Shown: piece by piece, positions 12,201 through 23,404 of the stretch
Layout: every line of letters starts with the position of its first letter
Position numbering within the stretch: the first letter of the stretch is position 1
NCBI RefSeq assembly: GCF_001949145.1
Contig: NW_019091452.1
Location: 975,133 to 1,039,132 of the forward strand
Origin: Acanthaster planci
Taxonomy: Eukaryota > Echinodermata > Asteroidea > Valvatida > Acanthasteridae
Length of the DNA: 64,000 bases
Reading direction: 5' to 3'
Position numbers and translations under genes: made by a program
Notes under the pieces: generated by a model
Database searches by the model: none
The model's input: the letters and a program-made list of their open reading frames with translations, nothing else
What the model was told of the DNA's origin: nothing

Positions 12201-14737
12201 CAAATGATAGGCTTTGCCTCTGAGATCAGGTCACTTTTGCTGTATCACAAAATCTTGGGAAATGTTACTTGCAAAAAACCCCATCTTTCACCCGATTCAT
12301 TGCTCAAAGTATAAACATGCATGCTCAGACAAAAAATGTCATAATGATAAGAATTTCTTTCCTGTAAAGACCACTTTTGACAGTTTAGAGTAGAAAATAA
12401 TAGCAAATGGTATTTTTTTCTTGTAGATGGTGTCAGAAAGCAAAACCTTGATGGAGCAAGCAGACAGTCTGGTGGTCCGCATTGACGAAGTGCAGAAAGC
12501 TGGACTGGAGTATCACGTAAGGCCTTTGCTCATTGTCTGTCGATGCCTTCTCCCCACATTTGATGCACTAATGTAATTTCTTTCTATGCTGAAAGGATTC
12601 CCTTGCATGCTGAAGAGAGCGAACGTTGACTCATCAACTGTGTTCAATTTGTTTTACCATACTTCAGACATAGACATTTTCATTGAACGTTGAAATTTCA
12701 GGAGCAGCACAAATATGTATACTGACATCCGTCATTCCGTAGGGTGTAGTAGAGCGTATCTAGGGCTACGGTATGCTTGCTACTTCACTTGCGTGAGGGT
12801 ATTTGACTTGCGCTCGGATTATCACTCGTGCGCCTGGTAAACAGCAACAAGAGCAACTGGCACGCGAGGGCGAATGACCAGTGAGAGATTGATCCCTGTG
12901 TGACAAAAGGATGGAATGTCTCTCAAACATTCAGCCAGAAGCTATTATTGAAGTTGAATAGTTTTCTCCACGTTTCAATCATGCGTTCATTTATCTGCGT
13001 TTCAGGACAATCTGAGTTATCTCCTTACCAAAGACGGGCTGAAGGGAAAACGACTTTCAAAGGTGGGCTCCTTAAGTTACTAATCATTTAACTTTGTCTA
13101 CATGCTGCACTCTCACCTTGACATGGAATTATTTGCATCATGGATGTTAGAATTAGTCATACTGCACACATAGTCAGTCAATCAGTCATGGCTACTTAAT
13201 GCTTATTTTCAATGTGTAAACCTTTAAGTATCTTGGTTAACAGCCACTTAATTTAACTACATTTCCATGATTTGAAATATTAATAGTCTAATATCCAGCG
13301 TGTCCTCCTTTATTTCTGATTACTTAGACTGGCTTTTTCCCCCATGCTGCCCTACAGACAAAAGTTATACAAGATCTGTCTTTGCAAAAAATTTATTCAA
13401 ATGGGTATATAACACTTCTCTTGATGTTATGCACCACTGTAAAATCATGTTAAGTAATCATTTAATGAGACAATGTAATGCAGGCCAAGTGACAAAAGTA
13501 CTAGTAAAATTTCAGGTGGTCTTAAACTTTTGCATATGACTGTAATGTATCTGAGAATGGGTGATCCAAGTTCTAGCTGACCACATCATCACAGGATGCA
13601 TGACAGTGTTGTGTTTTTAATCGGTAAATCACTGTCACTTTGTCGCCATAATGAGATTACATGCAGGCAGATTCCATTTGAGCTCTTCCATGTCACCTTC
13701 TCATGTGTTCTGTTTCACGTTACTTCTCTTCAGGCATCTGAGAACTTTGCCTGGAACATCAGGGTTTTGAAGGGTCAGGCTGACTTGCTGTCACGCTCCA
13801 AGAAGGAATGCCAAGACTGGATGAGACAGGTAGGTGGTCAGACACTAAGCTCAGGGGGCCAGGGAAAGGCCAGAGGTCACTTGCATTGGGATTTACAAAT
13901 GTCCTTTCACACATTTGGATTTTGCTCATCCATTTGGATGGTACAGTTCACAATGTGAGCACCATAGGCACAGTCTTAGTTCAGGATGATTACGGCGTGT
14001 CAAAAAAGTCGGTTCCTAGTGGCATTTTGACAAATGTGAAGATGGGGTACATCTTTTAGTATTTCCCTAATAAATAGCAGAGAACAAGGAAAAACCTTTT
14101 CTCAATATGTATTTTGGGGGATTTAGCGTGGAGCCTCATGGCCAATTTAAGAAACCAGTCATTGGACACCAACATTCAAAAAGTAAGGAATTAAGGGTCG
14201 ATTACAGACTCCTTGAAATATCAAAATTTTACACATTTAAAGCTTCTAGTTGGGAGTGGTGTACTGTGTTTGCTGTCGTTTGTTTGAGGGATAAATGATT
14301 CCAAAAATGTTCAAGTTTTACCACAGTTGTTGAAGATGGTGTAAACCTGCAAGCAATTTCTGAAAGACACTACTTTCAATAAATGCTTTACGTGAAAATG
14401 CTTAGAAACATTCTTGGACAACTACAAGAATTACAACCTGCATTATAAGACAATTCAGCTGGTCTTTGAGGCCCACCGTACATGTATGCAAACGCTTTCA
14501 AATGCCATGAAACATGCCCCAACTTCCTGGATCTAGCCAGCTGTAAAAGAGAAGCTTTCTCTAGATATCGGTAGAGTGGGGCTCATCTTGTTTCCTCTTT
14601 CTGTTTTTTTTAACCAGATCAAGGAAGCCGGCACTGCCCTTGGTCTCATGTCACTAGAGCCATCGACTGAACCCGAGTCAGACGCTGTGTTTGTACCAGA
14701 GACAGACCCTGAGCATTCCAGCGGAGCTGAAAGCTGA
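103..14737 (+). CDS. PLCL: Phospholipase C-like protein, PLCL/PRIP family (3' part, 18 exons)
   Basis: Exons: 103-188, 1369-1489, 2635-2720, 3137-3219, 4468-4560, 5222-5321, 5851-6030, 6426-6533, 7560-7684, 8245-8329, 8807-8953, 9865-9962, 10853-10954, 11431-11685, 12427-12516, 13006-13062, 13734-13829, 14618-14737. All have GT-AG borders and compatible phases, giving 676 codons and a TGA stop. Order: X box, acidic linker, Y box, C2, then a C-terminal extension found in PLCL1/PLCL2 but not in delta-type PLCs. Signatures are [61 protein letters not shown] and [16 protein letters not shown]. The first base completes a codon, probably the Thr of the PLC HNTYL motif, so PH, EF hands and the start lie upstream of the window. 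Vertebrate relatives bind inositol phosphates, phosphatases and GABA-A receptor partners and do not hydrolyse PIP2. This copy keeps the catalytic residues that can be seen. Family assignment is very secure; PLCL1 versus PLCL2 is not meaningful for an invertebrate. Confidence 0.95.
333..590 (+). repeat. Dispersed repeat A, copy 1
   Basis: About 250 bp matching, in opposite orientation, the segment 57904-58150. Shared blocks include caacagggcaagaagt, gctggagatactccta, gtgagaagcta, gatattcgatcaaattgaa and atagtgaattat. No ORF of note is present. It is probably a short non-autonomous transposable element; the class is unknown. Confidence 0.75.
1068..1169 (-). repeat. Dispersed repeat B, copy 1
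   Basis: The reverse complement of this stretch matches 38777-38883. Shared blocks are atggtctttgcgtac, cacagaacgcgt and cttgtaaccacc, followed by a more diverged tail. The similarity runs through non-coding sequence, so a dispersed element is more likely than a gene fragment. Confidence 0.65.
3220..4467 (+). other. PLCL intron, no gene seen
   Basis: AT-rich intron without exon-like or repeat structure apart from short T tracts. Confidence 0.6.
4468..4560 (+). CDS. PLCL: PLCL exon 5: acidic X-Y linker
   Basis: This 31-codon exon starts GKKLPADF and continues [17 protein letters not shown]. It is the short acidic linker between the X and Y boxes. The GEVTDEDE core is typical of PLCL and delta-type PLCs. 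Such linkers can cover the active site. The exon is phase 0 at both ends. Confidence 0.9.
4561..5850 (+). other. PLCL introns flanking exon 6, with simple repeats
   Basis: A TTTG/GTTG-rich low-complexity run occupies about 4665-4760. An A/T-only tract lies at about 5637-5725. Nothing else is recognisable outside exon 5222-5321. Confidence 0.7.
5222..6533 (+). CDS. PLCL: PLCL exons 6-8: PLC Y-box (catalytic half 2)
   Basis: Exons 5222-5321, 5851-6030 and 6426-6533 encode [62 protein letters not shown] and [15 protein letters not shown]. The Ser of CSMSE and the Arg of LTRIYP match the residues that hold the 4- and 5-phosphates in PLC-delta1 (Ser522, Arg549). CGYVLKP closes the TIM barrel. Confidence 0.93.
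6534..7559 (+). other. PLCL intron, no gene seen
   Basis: About 1 kb. It contains a run of G at 6620 and a CTTAACCCTAA / GGGGGTTAGGGTT pair at about 7311-7382 that can form a weak hairpin. No exon or recognisable element. Confidence 0.5.
7560..9962 (+). CDS. PLCL: PLCL exons 9-12: C2 domain
   Basis: Exons 7560-7684, 8245-8329, 8807-8953 and 9865-9962 encode the C2 beta-sandwich: [108 protein letters not shown] and [14 protein letters not shown]. The length of about 150 residues and the sequence fit PLCL C2 domains closely. Confidence 0.94.
10122..10293 (+). repeat. 43-bp minisatellite, 4 tandem copies
   Basis: Unit starts at 10122, 10165, 10208 and 10251, each beginning caaacagggcacaccgat and ending tgtagtgatggat. 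Copies differ by only one base near unit position 19-20 (atcc, attc, attc, attt). It lies in the intron between PLCL exons 12 and 13. Near-identity suggests recent expansion. Confidence 0.95.
10853..14737 (+). CDS. PLCL: PLCL exons 13-18: PRIP-type C-terminal helical extension and stop
   Basis: Exons 10853-10954, 11431-11685, 12427-12516, 13006-13062, 13734-13829 and 14618-14737 encode [87 protein letters not shown] and a short acidic tail ending in ESSGAES-like residues before TGA. This extension is what separates PLCL/PRIP from PLC-delta. The tail has no PDZ ligand or lipidation motif that I can see. Confidence 0.9.
11276..11322 (+). repeat. Dispersed repeat D, copy 1
   Basis: Shares ctgttgcta, gccctctctt, gtcc and gct.agggc in the same order and spacing with 38070-38118, in the same orientation. 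Short and diverged; probably an old transposable element fragment. Confidence 0.45.
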
Positions 14738-17700
14738 TAATCGCCTTGACGACATCTTATCTTTACTTTTCTGTTCTGTAGACACAATTTCCGTGGGAGT
14801 GTTTCTCAAGGTTGTAACAAATGCCAGCAACATACTGATTCTTAGGGGTAGTAATGCCCAATTCAGCATAGAACCTGTGTCCGTCTAACAAGCAGTGTGC
14901 CGAACGAGATAGATACTGTATCTTGTACATTTTGAATATATGTTGGTCATAATAAGACGATGAATCTCTCGTGGAGGGAGTCGTGTCGGTTTTCTCTTTT
15001 TTATCCCGCTAAAAACAACATTGTATGTATGTTTTGTGAATTTGTATGCAGGTTAAACCATTCCCACATCTGCCGTTTCATGTTGGCTGCCGATGGCATC
15101 TTCTTAATTCTTCACGGCCGCTTTTGTGTCTTGTCGCAGAAGACCATCTGGATGTTTTTTCTTCTTTATAAAAACCCTCGCGCGTATTTGCTGTAGAATC
15201 GAAGCAGAGACTGCAAGTAGCATTGGTTAATATCTTTTTGTAGTTTAAATCGTGGTTAAAAAAAACTGCCATAGGGTAAAGCCTGAAGCGTTGTACTTCA
15301 GAGAGTTTTCTGCTTGCTGCAACATGTGAGTTGCAGATGGCTAATATACAAAACCCCCAGTGCCATGGATGCCTGTACATTTACTTTTGCATTCGGCGGT
15401 AAGTTTGGTTCTGTTGCTGAGTGTTATGTCAACATTTCTTGGGAATTGACAACTTGAGGAAAGTGATTCAGAAATGTTTGTTTCAAGGTTCGTGTAGGTG
15501 AGATGTTCTAAAGCCTATTTCACAGTGTGGGAATGGGACCTTTCCAAATCTGAGATTTTCAATCAGTGTTTTGTTATTTTGACGGGTGACGGCCCGTTCT
15601 TAACAATTTGATCATGGGGAACAATGTTCCTATTTGCTGTCTCAATGATATGTTCTGATGGAACCATCACCCACAGTCTTAGTCGTCGTAATAATAATAA
15701 CAAACAACACACTTATATAAATGACTTTTTTTATCTGCATTTTAAGGGTCACCAGGGTTAACCAATTATTGGTCAGAACTTATGAAAAGCTGCCTCTGTT
15801 GATTCACACACTACCCGTGGGGCCCTTGCAGAAACTGCTGGTGACATGACTTTGTCTTGTGTGAAATGGCCCACTCACACAAGTGTGTATTTGCCTGCAA
15901 CTGGGGACCCCCTATTGTTCCTCTTTTGTTCGTACTTTAACTTTTTTTAGAAGACCCTCCATATGTTTTGTACACAGTTGTCAATCGGGGACCCTCAGTC
16001 AATCGGGGACCTTATTGTCCTCTATTGTTCAGGGTTCCCAATTGAATGCAGAAACAAACTCACCTCAACTTTGATCCCCCTCATCAGGGGTACCTGATAC
16101 TCCAGAAATGCTACTGATTTCATTAAATCTGTGCATGAAGTTACATTATGCATTGCACGTTTTCCATGCCAGTATTTAACAGATTTTTACCACTTAGCAC
16201 AGATAGTGAATATCTTGGGGGCATCGGCAAGAATCGTCAGCAGATGACAGATTGAATGTTTTACGCTTTGGGGCAAAGCCCATTGGAATATGAAACTTAA
16301 ATGAAATTATTCTTTCTTAGCACAAATATGAAACTTTCTCAGTGCTCGAAATAATCCCTCATTGTGTGCAAATCCAGCATACAATTGGAACAGTAAGTCT
16401 AACCATTAAAATTTGTGTTCCAACAAACATTCCTGTGTGTTGTGCAGACTGTTTTGGCAGCATGCATGTATTTGTTTCTCTTTTAGAAGGAGCTCCACAG
16501 TCATTCTTCATCTTAAAGGAGGAACCGGTCTCCATTCATTGATGTCCACTGTTGGGTGTGGAAAGTCACACAGTAGCATCAACAGTAAGGCAACCCTGTA
16601 AAACCTGTAACAAATGGTCAGTGGTCAGTAGAATTAATAATTAAGTTATATTCTCTGGCCGACCTACCAATGAAACGCAGGGGATTTATACTTGGGAGAT
16701 GTATTAAACTGCATAGCGAACAGATGAAATATGTTTGCAGTGTGACGATACGTCTGACTCATTCATGGGTTTATCATTACAGGGAGTGTTTGCACCAAAA
16801 AGCCCAGTGCATGGTCTATGCACACTTAGCAACATCACTACATAATTTTCCTTTTATATCCTTTGAAATGTTTGTCTTCATTCTTTTAACCCGTCTCTTT
16901 TCCAAGTCGATTGTCTAGTTGTCAGATTTCCTTGGAAAAGGTTTTTTTTTTTAATAACTCTCAGAAGTTAACAATGGCATTTAGAGGTGTTGTTTTATTC
17001 GGTCTAGTTTTACCCATGTTTTAATGGTCCTGCATGTAGTAAAACACAGGTTTTCCAGTTCGAAAAGGTATTTTTGTTCTTAGATAGGGTTGCATTTGCT
17101 GTAGCACAGGGTAATGTGACTTCAATTATGTAGTTAAAAATGTAATCACCTTTGGGAAATAATTTCATTGTTCATGTTGTGTTTCAACAAGTGATTTGTT
17201 TTGAATTGAAATGTAGAAATTCTAAATGATACCTTGCCTATTTTCAGCCAAACTATTGCGTAGATTGCCAATAATTAAATGAGAGGTTAGTATGTGGTAT
17301 TTGGTAGAGTCGTTAGCACTGGGACTACCCCTGAAAGTTTTCAAGATCTGTGCGATCAACCTGCTGCTAATAGGAACATTGAATCCTTCTGGCAAGCAAA
17401 CGTGTTTGATGTTGAACAGCTGGTAAAAGACATGCAGTAATTTATTTTTAATATTTCCCCATACAGTCCTGCCATCTTCGTTTGCCCCAATACCTAGTAT
17501 GCAGTTTTACTAATAACAGTATTTTTGAATGGACTTCGACTGTACAGTTGAAGCCAATGCTTTGTTTTCTTAGTTTCTTGCAAATTGTTCAGAACTTTTC
17601 CATCAGAGCTTTGCGACCAATTATGCCTGCTGAAGTCCACAATGAATTTAATCTAAGTTAAAAACATGCCAAATGTTTGCATGTTTTTGGCCGAGTTTTG

Positions 17701-18176
17701 CTTATTGGATTAGTGTGAATCCATACCGTAATTCTCATATGTTTGTATTTTTTTCTCCTATTTTTAATACTGCAAAAGAGTATGTTCCATTGATTCCAAT
17801 ACCTTTGTATTTATTTTGTTTTGTAGTTGACCCCGATATTTTATTTGTATTTTGATATCCCTTCTTATTTTGCATTGACGTCATGCATTTAGAATTTATA
17901 TTGTACAGACGTTTGCTGCCTCAACCTTGCTGATTAAGACTAATGATTGCCAGTTTCACACGTTTGTACCAATGTAATCACAAGTGATGTGATCGGCCAG
18001 TTAATTGTTTAAATGATTTTGACATGTGAATCAGTATTTTTGTTGATATGGTGCAATGTATCCCACAATAATTGCAATTATTATAGACATTTAAACACCT
18101 TGCCATGAGTTGGTTATTGAGATTATACCTTGGTGCTGAACGTGCTCAGAACCAATTACGGATGTGGTCATACCGA

Positions 18177-18196
18177 ATGGGCATGGCCATGCCCAT
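18177..18196. repeat. Perfect 20-bp palindrome
   Basis: ATGGGCATGGCCATGCCCAT reads the same on both strands. It lies in the putative PLCL 3'UTR. Confidence 0.9.
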
Positions 18197-19497
18197 AGTA
18201 TGATGACATTTACACAGAGGCGTGGGTGGCAGGTGACATGGGTGTGCCTGCTTATGCATAGGAATAGTTAAGGGTGTGGTCAAATAGCACATGTAACATT
18301 CGCAGTGTGAACAATATGCTAATTGCGTGTGGTCACACCCACACGCGTAAGGCGGGGTCAGGTCCCCTTGGACAGAGTCAATATTTTCCAATGAATTCTA
18401 GTACAAAGCACAAAACATTTATAATTTAGGAAGGATGTCACTTGAGTGGAAATAACCGTACATGTATATGTAGCACTATCTCCTCATCACTGTCTTTGTA
18501 AACTTTGCAACACTTAGAAAAATGAGGGAAAGAGATTGCAGTGTATTTCTGAGATTACAAAACAAAACTATGGTACTGTTATTAGGCATTGTAGATGAGA
18601 GTTAAATATTGAAGTTAACCTTTTTTCTTTTCTTTTCCTTTTTAAAAAAAATTGTTCCCCCCATTTTATTTCCCAAAATCCAATCCCAAGAGCCTATTTC
18701 ACTTTAATAAATCTTTACTTTGTGGCAAAAGGAATTGCTGGCGAAAATGCAATAATTCTTTATTGTCCGTGATGCGGCGCAGGCAAGCAGCTGCTTAACA
18801 GTGGCGTGAACTACGCGTGCAAAATGCACTAACTATGCTTTATTTGCAACACACACTTGATGTGCTCAACCTGTGGCATGCACAGTTGAAAGTTTTGGGC
18901 CACTTGTGTGTCACAAACACATTGAAACCGTCTGACTCTTTGCCAAAGTATACATACCCTGTGTATGCTTATCGGTGTTCAGCAATGTTATCTCTGAAAA
19001 GTACGGTGTTCAGCTAAAAACCACGTAAGTTCACATGCATTACTTCAGATTTTTACTTGAAAGAATATCTTTGAAGCAGGGTAGCTGGTGCAAATTAGGA
19101 AGTAGCATACAAAAGTACTTTTATCACTTCTTGGAATTTTCGTAGTGTACATTTCTGTGGAGAAAACATAACTATCGAGAAAAATACCGTAAAAAGGTGC
19201 AGATAATATCAAGAAAATACTGAACCAAATCATAGTACTGCTCTAGTCAAATATTCTAGACTACTATATGTAAAAATTGAAAGTAATATAAGAACCCAAA
19301 GGTTGTTTATATAACGGTTTGTTTTTCCTTGTATATATTGCCTGATGGAATGAACACTATAAAAATTTAATTACTTTAGGACTAAAAGTGTGACTATGAA
19401 GACACATTCTATGCGTAAAGTGTGCACACAGTGTTGGTTTTTATGTGCAGTAATAATTAATAACAATGGCTGATGTAAGCAACACACACCTTATGAG

Positions 19498-19503
19498 AAT
19501 AAA
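19498..19503 (+). terminator. Candidate poly(A) signal of PLCL
   Basis: AATAAA followed by a GT-rich downstream element. It is the last good signal before the retroelement-derived block that starts near 19.8 kb. Confidence 0.5.
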
Positions 19504-19829
19504 GAATTTCAGAATAGATTGTATGTCTGTGGCACCATTCTTTACTCCAAGTGTTTGCATGGGTTCGTGTTAAGATTGTCTAACAAGTCATATCTGCCAT
19601 AATGTTACCACTTACCAGTGGGCATTGTTGTGACCTGCTCTGCAAAAATTAGTCACACGTCGCCAGGGCCACTTTTCAGTTAAAAGGCCTTTGAAAGAAT
19701 GTTGGGTTGTGTTTAAGTAATACTAATCCTCAACATTTTGACATGTACACAACATCTATTTTATCATACCCTGCACTCAACCTACCCGAACAGTTGCTAA
19801 ATATGCAAATTTACATGGCGTAAATTAAA

Positions 19830-22770
19830 TTCCAGGCAGCCCTATACGGGAAAGGCCTTCGCAAACTAACCGGTGGCCACAACGGATCGAAGGACAAACA
19901 CAAGAACAATTTCTCGTCCTCCTCTTGCCCCCGGCTCCACATCAGTCAAATCCTGCTCTGCCCTCTTCTCAACTCTCGCAGGCAGTGCTGGAAGATGCAG
20001 ACCCGAAGGCAACGTCGACGCTGCCTCTTTTCTCTTGGGTCTGACGCCAATGACTACATCACTCCTCAAGTGACCTCAGTGCCCGTACATACAGGTACTA
20101 CCTACAGTGGTAAGGTTCTAGCAGACACCTGCTCGGTCAGCTGAATACCTGTGTCTGCCCTTTCGGCTGCCCACTCAGATTCATGCCTGCCCCTTCGTTC
20201 GGCCCAACTCAACAATCGATAATTATTACATGTGCATGGGGTTCCTTCTAGAGTAATCAACCCCTGTCAGATTCAAGCCAGGCTTTGTTGGTGGATCTGA
20301 AATTGTTGTACATTCCAGTCCACCCAAGGGAATACAAGTTCCTCTACTTGATCTACGTGAGAGGAACTTCAGAGCTCCGCCCCTGTCACTCTGTCAGTGT
20401 CCTGGGAGTCGTTACCTCGACAATTTGTGACCGCCTACTCTCACCAGCTAGCACTACCACAATCGAACACATAGGCAACTGGCCCTTCGTAGGCAGATGT
20501 AAAGTTGAAACTGGAGCTTACTTTGGCATCACATCATAAGCTATTACCAGCCATCCTGGAGTCTGAAAGTCTCGTGACTCCTGTCCTTATACATTATCCA
20601 ATTTAACTAAGTTCGGCTCACGTCCTCCGCCCGGGCCTTTTTCACACGAGCTCATCTTCGGCCTGAGATCGAGCCTGGTCTGCGTCTGGTTCCTCTTTGT
20701 CACCTTTTGAGATCCCACCTACTAACGTTCCCCTTGCCCAAATGTGACTCAATTGTCTTCCTTCCATACCTGATAGACCTCATCCAGTAACGCCTCTTGT
20801 TGGCAGAAGGATGAACCCTTAACTTTTGATTTCTACTGGCCCTTTCCGTATTTCACGGAGAACTTCAATTCCCAATTTTTCTGATTTCAGGAACAAGAGT
20901 ACTTTGGTTATCACATAGGTTGTCGTTTCATCAGATAAATCACCAATGAGGTACGCACTCACGTTTCCTCCAGAAAAGACATATGTTCCTAGAGCTTTGG
21001 CCTCCGGTCTGGACCCGAAGATAACCCATATCCCGAAGCCAGCACCCATCCACCCCCTTACAGATAGATGTCTACTCTCAGAGAAAGATTCACCTAGTGG
21101 AAACAGACTCTGCATCGCATCGTAACTGAGTCAGTCTTTAGATATACTTGACAATCTAATACTGAACCCCCACCCTCCTGCCTCTACAGAAAACACTTAG
21201 GCCCTATTTGCTGATTTTATGCACCAGACCTCCCTCACTTATGGGTCGGGGTGATAGACGCGATCATTTTTCCTTTTCAGCTATTCAGCAGGGTAGAGTT
21301 GCTCGTCTATTTACTCATCCTCGTTACCTCTGATCCCGGCATTTCTGCCAGACTAGAATTGGACATGATAGACATCTTCTTTTCATGCCATTCAGGCCAT
21401 TCAAACCCTGGTGCCTCGCTTATCCAGGCTTCTGGCATACAATAATCATTTTTCTGTTTCATGCTGTGATGAGCAGGGTGTGTTTCCAGTTAAGACACCG
21501 CTGAAGGCAGTAGCCGATTCTTCACTTTTATGTAACTCGGAACTGCAGTCAGCAATCGCGCAGAGCTACTGCCTGCGTTCACAGCTACCCAATGTGCTTC
21601 CTCCGTCGACTCTCCTGGCATGTTAACTCAGTGTCCGTTCCACCCGGTATACCCGGTTGGGAACCGTTGTGTGTCGTTGAGCCCTTCCAAGGTCCTCCTC
21701 GGAGTCCTGCGTAGAGGCCTCATCACTACACATATCGGTGAGGCCGGCTTTTCTATACTTCCAGTAACTACTTCGTTCCTGGACTGTGGCCTGCTGATGG
21801 TATCCATTTTTCATGGTTCCTCTGAGTAGTAATAACACGGTGTCCATCTCATCCACGCCATCGACTACTGTTCAAACCTTATTCAGTTTCATCCCTCTGA
21901 CAAGACAACTTCGTCTTGACGTCATAGAGTACTCTTGTTCTCACGATGACAAGTCTCGCTGTCTTGCCCCTAATCCTCGTAATGATTTCTGTTCAGGACT
22001 CTAAGCTGAGAGGTATATGATTCTTCTCCTGCCATTTCCCTGATACACTTCACCTCAGCCTGGTAGTAGTTGGGTTTCCACGGCTTTTAGGTTCACCTGT
22101 CCCGAATGGCTGACCTTCACAGACTTCAATCCCAGCCACCCTATAGTGATTCATATCGATAGGTTGGTATATTTTGCCAACATCCTTTGGTAGTGCCCTT
22201 CGGAAGTTATATGCACGGCAAAATGCAAGAAAACTCTATGGCCTCTTACCTCTCGCTGACGTAATAAAGTGTTGCAACGAGTTCTTTCCTCGTGTGTCCA
22301 TGCTCACTGCCCTCTACACCGAGAATACGGGGACCCATACTTTGTGAGCTACCTCCAGCTCTACACCGTATCCAATGGTCTCCTCCTTTCTACGGTAGAC
22401 TCTCATCATTCCACAGTCTCACAGTTTCAGTGCGTCCTCGTCTACCCTCCTCTGATCCTGGGTACGGTGCTACTCTGCATATTTAGCGACTGTTGGGTAG
22501 CAGTGTGGGAAGAGTCTGCTAATGAATGCCTAGCCAAACAGTCCCGGCCCTCCCGTCCTCCCCACTCTGGCTCGGACCTCGTGCTCCAAAAAAGAGATAA
22601 ACATAGCGGCGGCGCCGCTATGCACCATGGGCTTAGAGGGCGTACTACGGTTGCTCAAGTTTTTAGCGAATAGAATCAGACAGAAAGGAATTTGCATATT
22701 TAGCGACTGTTTGGGTAGGTATTCATTAGCAGACTCCTCCCACACTGCTGTGGGGGAGGAAACTGAGTGA
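19830..22770 (+). mobile_element. Decayed DIRS-like (tyrosine recombinase) retrotransposon
   Basis: Base composition changes here to C-rich and coding-like. At 20285-20365 the frame reads LVDLKLLYIPVHPREYKFLY, which matches the SVDLKDAYFHIPVHP-type reverse transcriptase motif of DIRS elements with a small deletion. Upstream (19873-20073) and downstream frames are broken by many stops and shifts, so the copy is dead. No clear integrase or recombinase domain could be read. The 3' part ends in short direct and inverted repeats (22477-22755). The DIRS class call rests on one motif plus composition; another retroelement class is possible. Confidence 0.5.
22477..22755. repeat. Nested direct and inverted repeats at retroelement 3' end
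   Basis: gcatatttagcgactgtt(t)gggtag occurs as a direct repeat at 22477-22500 and about 22694-22718. In addition, 22497-22543 is the reverse complement of 22705-22751 with few mismatches (cagtgtgggaagagtctgct against agcagactcctcccacactg). The arms are about 47 bp with a spacer of about 160 bp. Confidence 0.8.
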
Positions 22771-22813
22771 CACATCACAAAGAGCTCAAATTCCTCAATC
22801 TAATAAACACATT

Positions 22814-22866
22814 AAAACTCAAAAATGGCTCCGGTGACTTGAGATTCATATTCAGAATGGGTCACA
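22814..22866 (+). repeat. Dispersed repeat C, copy 1
   Basis: aaaactcaaaaa.tggctc.ggtgacttga and the following gtgggtcaca-like block recur at 56437-56496 in the same orientation. No coding potential. Confidence 0.6.
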
Positions 22867-23398
22867 TACAATGTGTTGTTTTCTGTGAGTTTCACAGAGG
22901 ATGGTCAAGCATGAGCCGATGTTCAAGCATGAGCCGATGTACGTATATTTACAGCGGAGGGTAACCGGTTTTAGAGACCGTCAAATTTCCCATTCATTTG
23001 TACACACACACATCGATGGAGGTGACCCATGTAACATTGACCTCAAACTTCATCCCTGCACTGATCAAGAACTTTCCACCAATTTGGTTGCTGTGACCCT
23101 CTGATATGGGCCTCTCTCCTCATCCCTGCCATGTCAGCATCTTTCGGTTTATTTCGACCTCCATCTCTGGCTTTCCCTGTCAGAATCAAATGACGATTTT
23201 TTAACCCTAACCCTCATGAGACAAATGGATGCCTTTTTCAGCATAGATTGGTGTTGTGTTGAACTTGAACTGCATCCCTTTTAAGGGGGACTGTTTTTAA
23301 AAAATGAAGCCTTCAAGCAACTTGGTTTCCGTTTTCAGTTCACCCAATGAAATTCCAACAAAAATTCTTCCCAGTTTAAGAATGATTATTAACACATC
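22867..23398. other. Intergenic, between converging PLCL and GID8
   Basis: No gene seen. It contains an 18-bp unit (tcaagcatgagccgatgt) repeated twice at about 22904-22940. Confidence 0.5.
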
Positions 23399-23404
23399 TT
23401 TATT
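23399..23404 (-). terminator. Candidate distal poly(A) signal of GID8
   Basis: TTTATT on the plus strand, AATAAA on the minus strand, in an AT-rich context. A proximal alternative is at 24202-24207. Confidence 0.4.

Larger units (their letters stand above)
14738..19530 (+). other. Probable long 3'UTR of PLCL
   Basis: The 4.8 kb after the PLCL stop are AT-rich, have no exon-like ORF and few repeats. Candidate poly(A) signals AATAAA lie at 18716-18721 and 19498-19503. The second is followed within about 30 bases by a GT-rich stretch (tgtatgtctgtgg), as expected at a cleavage site. Transcript evidence would be needed to say which end is used. Confidence 0.5.

Noticed and set aside
20819-21115. 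98-codon minus-strand ORF in the retroelement block
   Set aside because: It is antisense to the reverse-transcriptase-bearing strand and has no motif, so it is taken as a shadow frame.
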